Assembly: GCA_029721435.1 (NCBI GenBank)
Contig: CM056573.1
Span: 100,121,447-100,185,446 of the forward strand
Reading direction: 5' to 3'
DNA length: 64,000 bases
Source of the DNA: Gymnothorax reevesii
Lineage: Eukaryota; Chordata; Actinopteri; Anguilliformes; Muraenidae
Shown: piece by piece, positions 10,562-22,609 of the stretch
How positions within the stretch are numbered: the first letter of the stretch is position 1
Layout of the letters: each line of letters opens with the position of its first letter
Translations under genes and position numbers: made by a program
Notes under the pieces: model-generated
Databases searched by the model: none
Seen by the model: the letters and a program-made list of their open reading frames with translations, nothing else
What the model was told of the DNA's origin: nothing

Positions 10562-12040
10562 TCATCCTTCTTCTTCTTCTTTTTCTTCGTCTTTTTTATT
10601 GGCGGGTGGAGAGCAACTTTTGGTGTGCATTACCGCCACCTTCTGAAATGGAGTGTGGGTCTGGATCAGCTACTCTACTCTACTCTAGTCAAAAAAAAAA
10701 ATAATCAGCAATAGTCTCCGTAGGAGACCAGTTTCCCGTAAAAAGTGAATCAAGTGACTAAAACATGGCTCTCCTGACTGCCTAAGGAGTATTTCATTAA
10801 GCTCTAGGGGTACTTTCTCTCCTTCAAGGCATCTGATCAGCTCCTGTCTCTCACACTGATACTTAACACAGGATTCCATAACATGCTCAGTTGTTTCTAG
10901 GGTGTTACAGTCGCTACATTTTCCATCTGCTTGTTTCTTCAATAAAAACAATGTACTATTTAACCCTATGTGGCTTACTCTCATTCTTGAAATCACGTCT
11001 TCTACCTGTGTGCTTCTGTACGTAATTCTACCACATCCCACTGATTTCTGCATATTATAAAGGTGTCTACCAGTCTGTCCATTGTCCCACAATTCCTGCC
11101 ACTTTTGCCTTAAATTGACTTGAATTATATTCTTAAGTTCTGATTTACTGTACTTCATGTTCATGTCTATGCGTGGTCGATCTGCAGCTTTCTTGGCATG
11201 CTGGTCTGCCAGTTCGTTCCCTGTAACTCCAATGTGCGCTGGCACCCACAAAATTGTTACATTGGTTCCTGATCTCTGCAGACTGCTTGCCAATTGAGCT
11301 ACATCTAACACAATATCTTGTCTTGATTGTGATTGTACATTTTTGATGCTGAGCAGTGCTGACGTTGAATCCGATGCAATAACAATATTCACTGGCCTTA
11401 GCAGGCAAGGAAAATGGAAATCGACAACCTAGATTTTTGTCCTACAGAGTATGGTGCTGTAGGACAAAAATCTAGGTTGTCGATTTCCATTTTCCTTGCC
11501 TTCTCTCCAATGATCCAACCAAAGCTTCTGACTCTCTCACTTCCCCCCTCTTGACAGTTCATCAGTGATTTTTGGCCTATATGACCTTCCTGGTGACCCT
11601 TAAGATTAGCCCAGTATACCAGCGACAGCTGATCTCTGCGTAGATATAAAGGCATCTCCACCTGCATGGCTGCCACTGGTGAGGTTTTCATAGCTCCCAT
11701 ACATAGCTGCAAGGCTTGGTACTGTATTAGATCTAGCTTTTTCAGAGTAGACTCAGCAGCCGACCTATATACAATGCACCCATAGTCCAGCACTGACCTT
11801 ATTAATCCTGGATAAATGGACATCATTGCCGGCCTATTAGCCCCCACTCTACACCTTTCAAACACTGCATTACATTCAACACCCTTTTACATTTTCCAAT
11901 AATTTTCTGAATGTGCACTGTTCAGGTTAACCTTTTGTCGAACCACATGCCAAGGTACCTAAATTGGTCCACTCTCTCCAACTCTTTACCCCCAATGGTT
12001 ATATGCTGACTTTTTGGCAACAAAGTAAATAGTGTTACTT
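10562..12040 (-). mobile_element. I-like LINE (Nimb/I group) with RNase H, 5' truncated
   Basis: From 12040 down to 11400 the minus strand gives the RT thumb region (LGMWFDK, then SVLDYGCIVYRSA and LDLIQYQALQL). From 11392 to 10685 it gives an RNase H domain: IASDSTSALLSIK, ILWVPAHIGVTGNELADQHAKKA, and a C-terminal zinc-knuckle-like C-x2-C...H...C segment (CSDCNTLETTEHVMESC). An RNase H downstream of the RT is characteristic of the I group. The 3' end shows a (CTT)n run on the plus strand at 10568-10592, i.e. a (GAA)n tail. The 5' part, including the RT active site, is missing. A palindrome at 11404-11500 replaces the start of the RNase H. Confidence 0.8.
11404..11500. repeat. Perfect 43-bp inverted duplication with 11-bp spacer
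   Basis: Left arm 11404-11446, spacer 11447-11457, right arm 11458-11500. The arms are perfect inverse copies. The right arm is genuine LINE coding sequence (reads KMEIDNLDFCPT on the minus strand). The left arm is its inverted copy and sits where the start of the RNase H domain should be. Confidence 0.95.
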
Positions 12041-13369
12041 GCCTGTCAAATAAAAATCGTTCATAAATATTTACAACTATATTCCAATTGGGTTTCTAAA
12101 CTGTAAACATTCTTGCCTGTTTGGTGCAGAGCCATGGCATGGGTTTTGTGGTGGTCATAATTATATTTCTGGAAAAACATTGGTTGTGAACGCGCGCCCT
12201 ATGTGGGAGAGAACAACGGGTGCAGGCCGTTGTCATAGATACCTCAGGCGTCAGCGCATTCATGAGTCCCATCCTACGCATGTGCGAGCGAAAAGTCACA
12301 GTGCGCATGTCTGTGTGACTCTGGAAATAAGGCTGCTTGTTAGCGTGCTGCACCACAGGCTGTTTGATGAGCGTTGATTACTTTGGCGCTTCCTCTGCTG
12401 TCCGCGGTGCTAATTAAAGGCAGGTTTGCAGAATGACCCTGCATGGTGAGCCTCTCTATGGTGAAAATGGCTGCCCATTTTCTGTGATTATTATGGCCAG
12501 ATACTCTGTTTTTCTTTCAAATTTTGTATTACCTTTTACCATGAACATGTAATTTGCAGATTTGGGTAGGGTAATATGGTTGTGTTCTTTTTTTTTAAAA
12601 AAAAAACACAAGGCTGGACATAGAACTTTGTGGCTAAACACATCTGGAAATACAAGGAGCTATCTTGGAGATAGAAACATATACCTGCAAAATTTATGTC
12701 ACATTGAAACTTTGAAAGGTCTTATCTCCGTTTACATGCTCCTAGATCTCCTATCTAAAATCATTCTACCACTGGTAGACCTGCATGATATCTTACCTTT
12801 CAGTCCCAAAAACTCCCCTGAATATAAACATCTGAAAAGTACACCTGGAGTGAGAAATTATGATGCAGCAAAATTTCACATCTCATTTTCTCCATTTTGT
12901 AAAAAGGGGAGATAGCTCCAATTAATTCTCAGCCAATGATTCGTTGGCTTTTGTGCCACCTACAAACAGACTTAAAAAAAAATTCAGTGTGATGAAGTTG
13001 CATGGCCCATAGATGTGTGATTTTAAGTTTTGTAATGATTGGAAGTTGCATGAAGGAGTTACGTCTTTTTATATCAGGACTGTTGCAGAGATGTTTTACA
13101 GAGAAAAAATCAATAAAATAAACAGGGTAGTGCCTGGCCTAATCCCCAGGATAACAAATGAGGCAAAAAATTCTACATAAGGAGAAAAAACGTCAAGCTG
13201 TGGTGAGAAAAAACTTCTCAATGGGAAGAAATATCAGAGGGAACCCAGCTATGGTGAGGTGCCTATGTTCCTTGGGCCAGCTAATTGATTAACTTTTTGA
13301 TATTAATTTATTTGCATTTATGGGTGCGGAGAAGGAATCCATGATGATTTTCTGATCGGAAATTGGAAT
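12041..13369. other. No recognisable gene
   Basis: The frames here (for example 12562-12915 on the plus strand) show no known motif. A T9-A10 run lies at about 12589-12606. Nothing else supports a feature. Confidence 0.5.
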
Positions 13370-14560
13370 TGGAATGAACCTGTTTACAATATTGACTTTG
13401 CCCAGCTGTCCAGGTGAGGGATGAGTGCTTTCAATCTTGCTGGGATCTCAGCAGGGGAGTCGCATGGAGAACTTAGGGAGGTTGAAGACCAGATGAGCAG
13501 CTGCATTCTTGATGAGCTTCAGGAGTCGGAGGGCACATGATGGTAGCTCAGCCAGCAAGGGGTTGCAGTAATAAAGATGGGAGATCACGGTGGCTTGGAT
13601 AAGGAGCTGGGCTGAGTGGATGGTTAGGTAGGGTTGAATCCTTCTGATATTGTACAGAAGAAACCTGCAAGACTGTGTTACAGCTGCGACGTGCTTCTTG
13701 AAGTCCAGTTAGTCGTCTAGGATGACTCCCAGGTTCTTTGCAGAGCAGGTAGCAGCTACTGCAGTGCCATCGACGGTGATGGCAAGCTGTTGTGGAGGGG
13801 AGGTTCGGTGCGTGATGAAAAGGAGCTCCGTTTTCTCAGGGTTGAATTTCAGATGATGTCTGGCCATCCAAGTGGAGATGTCTGCCAGGCATGCTGAAAT
13901 TGGTTGGTTGCCAGCCTTATGGGTTGCAGGGGATGCGGATTGGGTGAAGACGAAGGACAGGAGTAGTGAGGTTTTGCTTGATAGCTGAGTGCTTGCAGGT
14001 GGAAGTTTGAAGTTGCCCATGACTATGAGAGGAATGCCATCCTCAGGGAGAGCACTAAGGAGAGTGTCAAGTTTGTCCAAGAGGACCTGGAGGGTGATAA
14101 ACAACAATGTACAGTTTAGTTGGGTGAGACAGTAACAGCATGAAATTCACAGGAGGTGGCAGGCAGTGAATTCCAGGGGGAGATACAGAATCTCCATGAG
14201 TGGGCAATGTGCAGGCCAGTGCCCCTGCCATGCTCAGATGCTCTGGGAGTATGGGAGAAGGAGAAGGCTGTAGACAAATAATTGACTGTATAAAACATGT
14301 TAGTAGCCTCCGTGATGTTACCCATAGGTTTCTGAATATCCATTTTGAAGCAAATTTGGTCGCCATCTTAGCAATTACTTGACTCTGCCTACCTCCCAGA
14401 TAATCCAAAAATGGGCAAAAAGGAGGGTCGTAGCTGGAGCTGACTCAAGCCCAGTGGGCGGGCCGAATGGAGCTCGTTTGCTGAAACGCCCTCAAAGCTC
14501 ACAGCTACTAAGCTAATTCCGGCTTCCATACTCGACTAATAGCCTAACTCAGCTCGATGC
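13370..14560 (-). mobile_element. L2-like LINE, internally deleted, endonuclease joined to RT end
   Basis: The minus strand from about 14560 gives an L2 leader, then endonuclease motifs at 14100-14330 (LYIVVYHPPGP) and 14000-14107 (LLDKLDTLLSALPEDGIPLIV then MGNFKLP, normally GDFN). Within one frame (13709-14107) the sequence passes from the endonuclease segment SPATHKAGN straight into the late RT segment ISTWMARHHLKFNPEKTELL and LGVILDD. The RT continues in other frames to about 13440 (NAAAHLVFNLPKFS). About 2 kb of normal LINE sequence between these points is absent, an internal deletion that kept frame. Confidence 0.75.
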
Positions 14561-16133
14561 AACCTGGTTCGCTAAGGCCGAGATGCATGGGCATATCTGT
14601 CCCAGTTAAGTAATGGATCCTGCGAAGTAGCTTGTGGTGGCGGGTCCAACGCTGTTTATATTCTTGAAGCGGTTGCGGGATGAACCTTGTTCGTGTCAGC
14701 AAGGCAGTAGCGCGACGGACGCTGTAAACCGCTGGGAAGATGCGGCGTTTGGCTCACTGAGTATCAGCATCAGAGTGTGAGCGGATGCTCTTGTACGTAC
14801 CTTAGGCCGGTCCCATAAATGGTAGTATAGCCAGCCAAATGATAACATTGCACTACTTAACCTTACTGTCACACCTGACGGACCTGTATTTTCCTACCAC
14901 ACTCTGGCACATTCTGATCACAAGTATTGTCACCCTACATTTTGACTTTGGTGAATGCTGAATTAATTGGTTACTGTACCCAGCATACGAGGGCTCATCT
15001 ATACTAACACAGCTGGGTTTCTGGATCAAAGGCTTCATGGTTATTTCATCAGCAGCCCAGCTTATCTCTATCCTTTATATTGGCTAACGCTACCACTGCG
15101 ACTTTTAATCAAGTCAGAAAATTGATTTTACTCTCTGGAAGAAGCCTTTACTCATAGCGATAGCTAATATAGCCCAACGTGGCACTTTTTCCTTGCCCTC
15201 TGGCTTATTAGTTACGTTAATGTGGTTAGCTAGTTTGTGGATGATGGACTTCATGTAGAAACTCTTTTAGCGACAGCTAGCTAGCTTGCTAGATAACGTG
15301 GGATATGTTAAACTAGCTATATAGCTAGCTAGCCCTTTCATTTACAACAATACCATTCAATAATACTTCTAAAAATTGAACGAATCTATTGGTGGCAAGT
15401 TCTACAAGATCTAGTTGTGTGAATCTACTGAGTGTATATCTACGGCAATTTCCGGTCAAGCCCTCCAAATACTCTTGGGAATCAGCTAAAGAGCCCTGTC
15501 ATTTGGTAGCGTGCTATGGTCATTCTAATGTTGTAGCTGACCAGCCAGTTACGTTGGCAACCTTTTGGGGAATCCGTGACGTTTTTACAACCCCTGACTG
15601 ACAGCTTTTGTTCCAAAGTATGTTAACCCTAAATTCAAACACTTTTCTGTTTAGCTATAACTTCGCTGCATGCCTCTATAATAACTATGGCAGGCGTCCA
15701 CTCTCGTTGGCACAGCTGAACATCTTGGGCAAAAACTAACCGGGGGGGGGGGGTTACTGTGTTCATTCTCTGGCTAGATGGCTAGAGAACGACCTAACGT
15801 TACTTTGTGTTGACATGAAATAATATTAGAATTTTATCATCGTAGAAAGTAGACCACAGACTCCTAACCACACAGCAATACATTATCATCCTGATATTTC
15901 GATAAAAATCTCCAGTCAGAAACACAGCCAATGGATCAAGGTCCATGACTTGAGTGAACCTCGGTAAGATACCGGCCCGGAGGCAACTACAAAAAGCCAA
16001 AGATTGGCGGCTTGGCTAGCTGAGTTGTAGTAACCCCCCTCCGTCAGACAGCAAGGCTAGGCCCGTGGTTAGCAGCAGGGCTTGGCGTTCCTACTCTGAA
16101 GCTCAGGGCCATGTAGACCTGTGCTCTCGCCTA
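14561..16133. other. No recognisable gene
   Basis: TAGC-rich runs occur at 15275-15335 and a G9 run at 15741-15750. No domain, splice-defined exon or terminal repeat could be recognised. It may be low-copy sequence or the far 5' part of the LINE to the left. Confidence 0.45.
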
Positions 16134-16141
16134 GCGACAAC

Positions 16142-16814
16142 CAGTGGCGGCTCGTGAATTGGCAACAGGGGAAGCCCAAACAATCCCTTAATGTTAATGA
16201 TTGTTCATCACCTGTTTTCAATCATTCATTTAAACAGTGGAGGGTCGTCGGCCGTAACAAAGTTAAGCCAAAACCTCGCCCTTCAAAGCTTAATGACTTA
16301 AACCTTTCGCAGTTTACTTTTCTTGATCAGAAGTTGCTCATACGAATTGTTAGAAGAACAGTCAGTTGAGTCAAATTTATTTTCGATAGCATATACATTG
16401 CACCACGAAATTGAGGGGTTTTCTTTCACACATAAATTACGACATAAATTACCATAGGCCAACGCTATAAATTCCGCGCTCAAGAAGCTCACGAAACGGC
16501 ATAGATGCGCAAATTGATTAGTGAGGCTCATTAAGCAATAAATCGTGCAACATCGCATTCTTTTCTTCTATATTAAGATTGTAGAAAATGGACTGTCGTG
16601 GCTTCTTGTGAAAGAAGCCTCGCAAACTAATTTATAAAGACGTGTTGATAATTTGCGTCGTCATTTGCTATCCAAAAATAAATTTGATTGTCCGTCAACC
16701 AATTTGTATGAGCAACTGCTGATAAATAAAAGTGAACTACGAAATGTTGAAGTCATTAAGCTTTGAAGGGCGAGGTTCTGGCTTCCCTTTGTTATGGCAG
16801 ATGAGCCGCCGCTG
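16142..16814. mobile_element. hAT MITE with perfect 8-bp target duplication
   Basis: The 8-bp sequence GCGACAAC flanks the element on both sides (16134-16141 and 16815-16822). The ends are CAGTGGCGGCTC on the left and GAGCCGCCGCTG on the right, as expected for hAT elements. Long inner arms are inverted copies: 16235-16350 against about 16700-16812. The left end is unusual: a second terminus-like CAGTGG start lies at 16235, 93 bp inside the first, and it is this inner start that pairs with the right arm. There is no transposase. A related arm lies at 30867-31000. Confidence 0.88.
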
Positions 16815-16822
16815 GCGACAAC

Positions 16823-18240
16823 ATAACTGGATGAGCCTTCTCCTGCCCAAAGACTGTGTAATTCAAGGTTCTGTCACTCAAAGTGGCCACGCCCTTAATT
16901 ATGCAGAAATTTTAAGCCTTTATTGTAAATAGTAGAGTAACAAAAAAATTCAATCCCCCCACAGTTTTCACGGAGGGGAAAATTAGCCATAGAGACCAAA
17001 ACCGAATTTTGAACTAGGCTGTAAACATGTTTATTTTTGCTGTAAAATTGGGGTTTTTAACGTGGGGGTCAATGGGGATTGACCTGTTTCTGCAGTTAGC
17101 CTCAAGTGGCCATTCGAGGAACTGCAGCTTTTGGCACTTCCATATTTGCTTCATTTTTCAGCCCCGCAGGTTGCCGCTTGAGACAAAGCAGCTAGAATGG
17201 CAGAGTTGTCTGTAGAGATCCAGGTCTCCATGAGGGCAAGGAAATGAAGGCTCCTCATCTAGGCATAAGCAGTGATGAAGTCTGCCTTTTGAACAGCGGA
17301 TTAGCAGTTCCTCAAACTGCCCATCACAGACAGACAGCCAGATGTGGACACAGGCAGGTAGATCAGTTGGGAAAGTTGACTCCTTTGGTGTTGAGGTTTT
17401 CTGGAACGAGGCACAGAACATACAGAAATAGGTAAGACACATGGCTACAAGAAAAATGATCGAGAGGTTTGCGTATAGTAGATAGAGCAGGAAAAGGGAG
17501 ACAGGAATAATTTTACGAACTGTTAGGGCAGCCTGTGACACAGCAAAAAAAAAAAAACATTAGCTAGCCAATGAATCAGCTCAAAACACCGATTAACCCG
17601 CTGAAACTAATCAAGCTCACAATACGACGAAACTAAATCAAACACTGACTGATAAGTAATGCCCAGCGACGTTCAATTAACTACCTAGCGACCAACGCAG
17701 AATATGAAAAATATACTTGGCTCAAATCCGTTGCCTTCATGAATCAGCGCGTTACTCAGATGCACTCTGAGTAATTGATCATAGAAAAACCTTGGATTGA
17801 AGTTGCTGTGTAACAAAATTTGTTCTACAACAAAATGCGCTGCCCTCCAACCACACTTTTATGGCTTGGTGCCGGTCCATGACCCATAGTTTGAGATACA
17901 GTTGTTGTGGGAATGTAAATTGTATTCCTGAAAGAAAATGCTCAGATACAAGATAGTAGTAATAATAATAATAGTCTTTACTACGTGCGCACGTAGGGTC
18001 CAAGTTAGCTGTGTGCGTGCGCATCCCACGTAAGTCTGGCTCCAGTAATCCTAAAAAGTTTCTCCCCCCGTAGAAATTTATGTTTCCTTGGGTCTTATGT
18101 AGAACACTCCAGGCTTCAGGCTTTCAGTTTACTGTTTCACTTCATGACCTTTCTACATAGGAACAAGCTAGACTATAAAAGTTGCAATCACGCATGGTCT
18201 AGGTCACCTAAGCCACCCGAGAACAAACAAGGATAAATAC
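16823..18240. other. No recognisable gene
   Basis: A minus-strand frame at 17158-17541 is fairly long and has hydrophobic stretches near its start, but I recognise no family. An (ATA/TAG)n-like run lies at 17956-17975. No element ends were found. Confidence 0.45.
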
Positions 18241-18243
18241 TTA

Positions 18244-19806
18244 GGGGTCTATTTTCCCGTTAGCACGCAAGTCCTTTTTTACGCGATTCGAGTTAAGAGC
18301 TCTTAAGTTACGCATATTCTCCCCTACTCGCTTCGATCACACCCACAGCGCTTAACTTCAGAATGTAGGCCGCCTTATGAAAGAGGTGTGACTGATCCAA
18401 AAGAGAGGCAGTCTCTGTACAAAGCTCATTGATTATGGCTATCAGGAAAACAAGGAACAAGGATTTTCTGATTAACCATGAAAATGCAGTTGTGACCATG
18501 GAAAACGCAAATCAGACTTTAAATTTGAATATCGTGGGCCTGCTGATAAAACCTTGTATCTCCAAACTGATAAGAAACAAAAACTTGTATGTCCACTGTT
18601 CTTACACGCAGAATTAAACATGTTTTATTTTATTTATATTTTAAATTATATTTATCAATTTATATATATTCTTTATTTTATATTGTATATTTTTTTTATT
18701 TTCCTGTGAAGTTTATCATTTTGAAGACACAAGGTTTTATCAGCACGCCGACAATATGCGGCTGTAATAGTAGGCCTATGTATGTCTATGCCTATTACAA
18801 GAAGTAATTCAGACATCTCTTTTTTATTTCTTACTCTAGCCACCATGGCATTAAAGCTATCCAAACAAACTAATTGCCGCGATAATGAAATAATAAATAA
18901 AAATTTAGCGCTTCTCAACCAGCATAATCAGAGCATTAAAAATGTGCCCCTCCTACACCAGCCTGTTTGTTCCATGGAAGACAGGGAAGAAGACAAGTAA
19001 AGAGAACATTCTAGTCACACAAAAATAACAATTAATGATAGTTTATATGATCTCATTTCGAAATTGCGCACTTAAATTTTCAAACTACTCCGATGTCAGG
19101 TTTGCAACTAAAGGACAAGGCAATGCTTTAACAAACAAAGGATTCTTACCCCGCACACAGAAAAATCTGTGGGGCGCTGTAAAAGCCAGGCTCTCTGCAC
19201 ACCGGAGAAGTGTACACACAACAGGTGTGGGCAACCATCATCCCCAGTGCATTTCACTGCACTCGAGGAGGAAGTGTCATCCACTCTTACTGCAGTGGAA
19301 GTGCATGGAGAAGAACTGGATACGGATGAAGGAGGGTTATGTAAAATGGTCATTGTTATTTGCCTATACTCAAAGTATCACTGTGATAGATGCTGGAAGC
19401 AAGAGAAATGTAGTTTAGAAATAAGGAATAAGAAATTCAATCAAATATTGAATGTCTCAACCTTCACCATGTTAAATAAAATAAAAATTAATGCTAAAAT
19501 TTGGCCTATAACCGACACTCAAACGCAATATTCCATTTCGCCTTATGTTGGCACTTGACCTTAATACAGCCTTCAAAAGCGCTTAACAGTAAAAGCGCAT
19601 AAGCCAGGGGGAGAATACGTGTAAGTGTTATTTGCCTGAGAAACGCCCGGAAATGCCCCGATTTTGGCCTTGCTCCGCCCCAAGTGCGCAACTGCCTTCG
19701 GGGCGCGTAATGCACAGACTTCATTCGAGGGGAGATTACGCTTTAGGCTGAAAAGTGCGTAGCTACGCGCTTTTTCAACTTTAAAGCGCATGGGAGAATA
19801 GACCCC
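18244..19806 (+). mobile_element. PIF/Harbinger-like DNA transposon relic
   Basis: The ends are inverted copies: GGGGTCTATTTTCCC at 18244 and GGGAGAATAGACCCC ending at 19806. A left-flanking TTA fits the 3-bp target of Harbinger elements, but the right side reads TCT, so the duplication is not confirmed. Inside is a broken Myb/SANT-like gene of the type that accompanies Harbinger transposases. No DDE nuclease gene is present, so it is a deletion derivative. An AT-rich internal piece (18605-18690) recurs at 22153-22240. Confidence 0.65.
18429..19330 (+). pseudogene. Myb/SANT-like Harbinger accessory protein, broken
   Basis: Pieces in order: RKTRNKDFLINHENAVVTM near 18440, resembling the first helix of Myb/SANT-like (NAIF1-type) domains. 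After an AT-rich insertion or decay comes KNLWGAVKARLSAHRRS at about 19160-19215 followed by TTGVG. A shift to another frame then gives SPVHFTALEEEVSSTL and GEELDTDEG. This matches the K-x-W...R...HR-x-S...TG-x-G...LT-x-E-E order of the DNA-binding partner proteins of Harbinger transposases. At least one frameshift lies near 19220-19240. No function remains. Confidence 0.55.
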
Positions 19807-19839
19807 TCTATGACTGAATAAACAAGTAAATCAATAATA

Positions 19840-20985
19840 CACTGAACAAAAATATAAATGCACAAACCAGAGATGCTGAGTTAAATTAACCTACAATGAA
19901 AAATGCCCACAAATTGTGTTTAGTGGTGTACTGAATGATTTGTATTGCTCAATTCTGGTGACCCACTTCTCACTGAACACTCCCTGTGACATTACTCACT
20001 CATTGAGTAATTCCGCCCCTGAGCTGCATAGGGCATAACATTGAGTTGGTCAATCAGCGTGACCAATACATGAGCACTCCTTGCACCAGGGTCAATAAAA
20101 GGCCATTGCAAAATGTGCACTTTTGTCAAAAGTCACAATGCGACAGATGTCACAAGTCATGAGGGAGCGTGCTATTGGCATGTTGAATGCTGGCATATCT
20201 GTGACAGCGGTGTCAACACACTTGAATGTGCATCATTCCACCATCAGCCAGTTGGGAAGTCAATTCAGAGAGACTGGCAGCACTGTGCAACATCCGCATG
20301 CCCCACGACCACATGTGACCACGCCTACACAGGATCGGCAACATGCAGCTCCAGCACCTCCGTGATCAGCTCTGACCAGCCACAAGGACAGCTGACGAGA
20401 CCGTTGGACTGCACAACAGGTGAACATCAGCTGAGACTGTCCGAAACCGCCTGAAGGGAGGCAGACCTCCGAGCCCGCCGACTGCACCGAGGTCTGAACC
20501 TCACCGCCGTCCATCATCTGTACAGACACGACTGGAACAACCGTAACCTTCGCTGGAGGCTTTCATGGTGTTTTTCAGCGATGTATTGTGATTCCATCTG
20601 TACCCCGCTAATGGCAGACAATGCGCATGGCAATGTGTGGGCGAGCGTTACGCTGATGCCAGCTCTGAGTTGCACCACAGGAGGAAAACATTCCACAGGG
20701 CGCTATTGACTACCTCGTGAACTCTAAGCGCTGGAGAAGTACCACTTTACATGATGCCGATGGTGGACACACTTGTTACTGAGTGCAATGAACTCTGCCC
20801 GCTGACCCCTGTTGGGTTCAGGCCGTGATAACTCATGAATTGTGTACAGTAAATTGTTAGTCATGTTTCTGTTGCTTGAATATTAAGGCAAGAATAAAAT
20901 AATAATTGTTTTGTTGAAATATTTCCCGATTGATAAAAAATAATTTTAAAAAAATCACTTTGTGCATTTAGATTTTTGTTCAGTA
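19840..20985 (+). mobile_element. Tc1-like transposon, decayed and internally deleted
   Basis: Inverted ends CACTGAACAAAAAT (19840) and ATTTTTGTTCAG (to about 20983) are flanked by TA. The transposase start is readable at 20123-20365 (MSQVMRERAIGMLNAGISV, then STHLNVHHSTISQL and RPHVTTPTQD). It is the same family as the copy at 62084-63712. Later pieces near 20500-20700 are broken by shifts, and most of the catalytic domain is missing. It lies only about 30 bp from the Harbinger end. Confidence 0.8.
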
Positions 20986-21452
20986 TAAATCAAGAGCAAG
21001 CAAGGATAAGCAATTAATAACCAAATGAGCAACAATCAGGAATTTATGACTGAATTCCACCAACAACGGCGGTCTAAATTACATATGCATTATGATGCAA
21101 CATTGTATCTTATCATGCTCCCTGTTTTTATTTTAAAAGGATTTGACGCCTTTCTGCAGATGCAGACACCTGCGGACATAGAGCAGCTCTTTTTATAGAC
21201 GCAGTTGCACTACTATATCACTAGATAGCACCCCCGGATCAGTTATTGAATATTCTAAAGCAAGCAGAGCTGGAACAGTCTGGAATATTGTCAAGTTCAC
21301 ATCTATCCCTGTTTTTCAGGAGTTGCATGAATTAAACTCCTCAGCTAAGCCTGATGTGCAATCAGTTTCAGTCATCACAGTCAGATACTATCAATTTCAG
21401 TCATCACATATTAAAAATGCACAATTTCCTATCGTGGATTAACACGTAGATA

Positions 21453-21860
21453 TGTCGGTTGAAGAATTTAGCTGTCTTTTAGAGCCTTATACAAGCTTTC
21501 ACGGAAATCCAATCACTTTAATGGTGATTCAGTGGTATCTGCATGAAAGCCCAGCTGCAGTACACGCCCATGTGAAATTCTCCTGGTAATTACCAGTTGG
21601 TTGACAGGATTATTATCCTATTGCAGACAGAATGAAAGCTTTCCGCAGTAAATGAAAGACATTGGTTGGACCTTAAAAAACATATTAAAATACTTGCGTA
21701 ACAGGGTTACGTTGTATTCAATAAACTTTATGCAGCTCAGACTGACGTGGTTGCATGGGAACAAAAAACCTCCAGAACTGAGCCTGGAGAGCTGAGCTTA
21801 TTTGCGAGATGGAAAAGTGATTCTGAGATGGAAAATAGCAGACATTCTGAATAGAACAGA
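21453..21860 (+). pseudogene. Unidentified decayed coding sequence
   Basis: A reading frame begins at ATG 21453 and gives about 45 residues of protein-like composition (MSVEEFSCLLEPYTSFHGNP, then VIQWYLHESPAAVHAHVKF). It meets two stops close together, continues in the same frame as QDYYPIADRMKAFRSK, meets another stop, and then carries on in a second frame as RHWLDLKKHIKILA, stop, QGYVVFNKLYAAQTDVVAW and ELSLFARWKSDSEMENS. That is roughly 140 residues with about four stops and one shift. The composition strongly suggests an old gene or element protein. I do not recognise the family. Confidence 0.5.
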
Positions 21861-22152
21861 CAGGAGGGCTGATAGCATTGTTACTTTTGAGGAGTAGCTC
21901 AATAATTCTTTTGAAAAGTGAGTAAAGCTGTCTTTGTATGGTGTAGCTCTTACTTTTAGCCTGCTTGCAAACTAGCCAACTATTTCTTATTTTTTATTTG
22001 CCACCGTGATCACAGAGCTAGTTTGTCACAGTGGGTAAACAAAGGGTAGTCGATACTGCAGTGTGCTGGCATTTTTCTTAACCCATTAATGACCATAGTG
22101 GAAATTTTTAATTTCCTTTACATGGTTTCCTTTCCTTGAATTTCCTCTGACA

Positions 22153-22240
22153 TGCAGAATTAAACATTTTTTATCTAATTTATGTTTTAAATTATATTTA
22201 TCAATTTATATATATTCTTTATTTTATATAATTTTATTCA
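22153..22240 (+). repeat. AT-rich segment repeated from 18605-18690
   Basis: GCAGAATTAAACAT followed by about 75 bases of near-identical AT-rich sequence occurs at both places in the same orientation, about 3.5 kb apart. The left copy is inside the Harbinger relic. Confidence 0.75.
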
Positions 22241-22402
22241 ATTTATTAGTTAATGTATTTAATTTTATTCTTTAGTTTATATTCTTTTGTATTTTAATTT
22301 CCTTACAGCACTGAAAGCACTAGCTGAGTATAGCACAAATCAGTTGGAATTTTTCAAATCGGTCAAAATATGTGGCTGCAGCACTCATTTTTCTTAAAGT
22401 AA

Positions 22403-22609
22403 TATTTTTAGTTGTTGGTCAAATATGATAGCATTTTTTTTTTTTTCATGAAAATCAAACCTTTTCCCAATTGATTCTTACATGCCTGTGGGTGGAAAAA
22501 AATGCCTTAAATCTTTTGACCATGTCATAATCGGAACTTATATTTCCAAGGCATTTTAAGAAGAAATTTGAAAAAATCTGCTATCATATTTGACCAACAA
22601 CTAAAAATA
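22403..22609. repeat. Palindromic MITE-like repeat with 31-bp perfect arms
   Basis: Arm 22403-22433 and arm 22579-22609 are perfect inverse copies (core GTTGTTGGTCAAATATGATA). The 145-bp centre is not palindromic. No clear target duplication; a TA at the edges is possible but ambiguous. Confidence 0.8.

Noticed and set aside
17158..17541. 127-codon minus-strand frame with hydrophobic start
   Set aside because: Could be a membrane protein relic or LINE leader, but no motif or homologue is recognised, so no gene is called.
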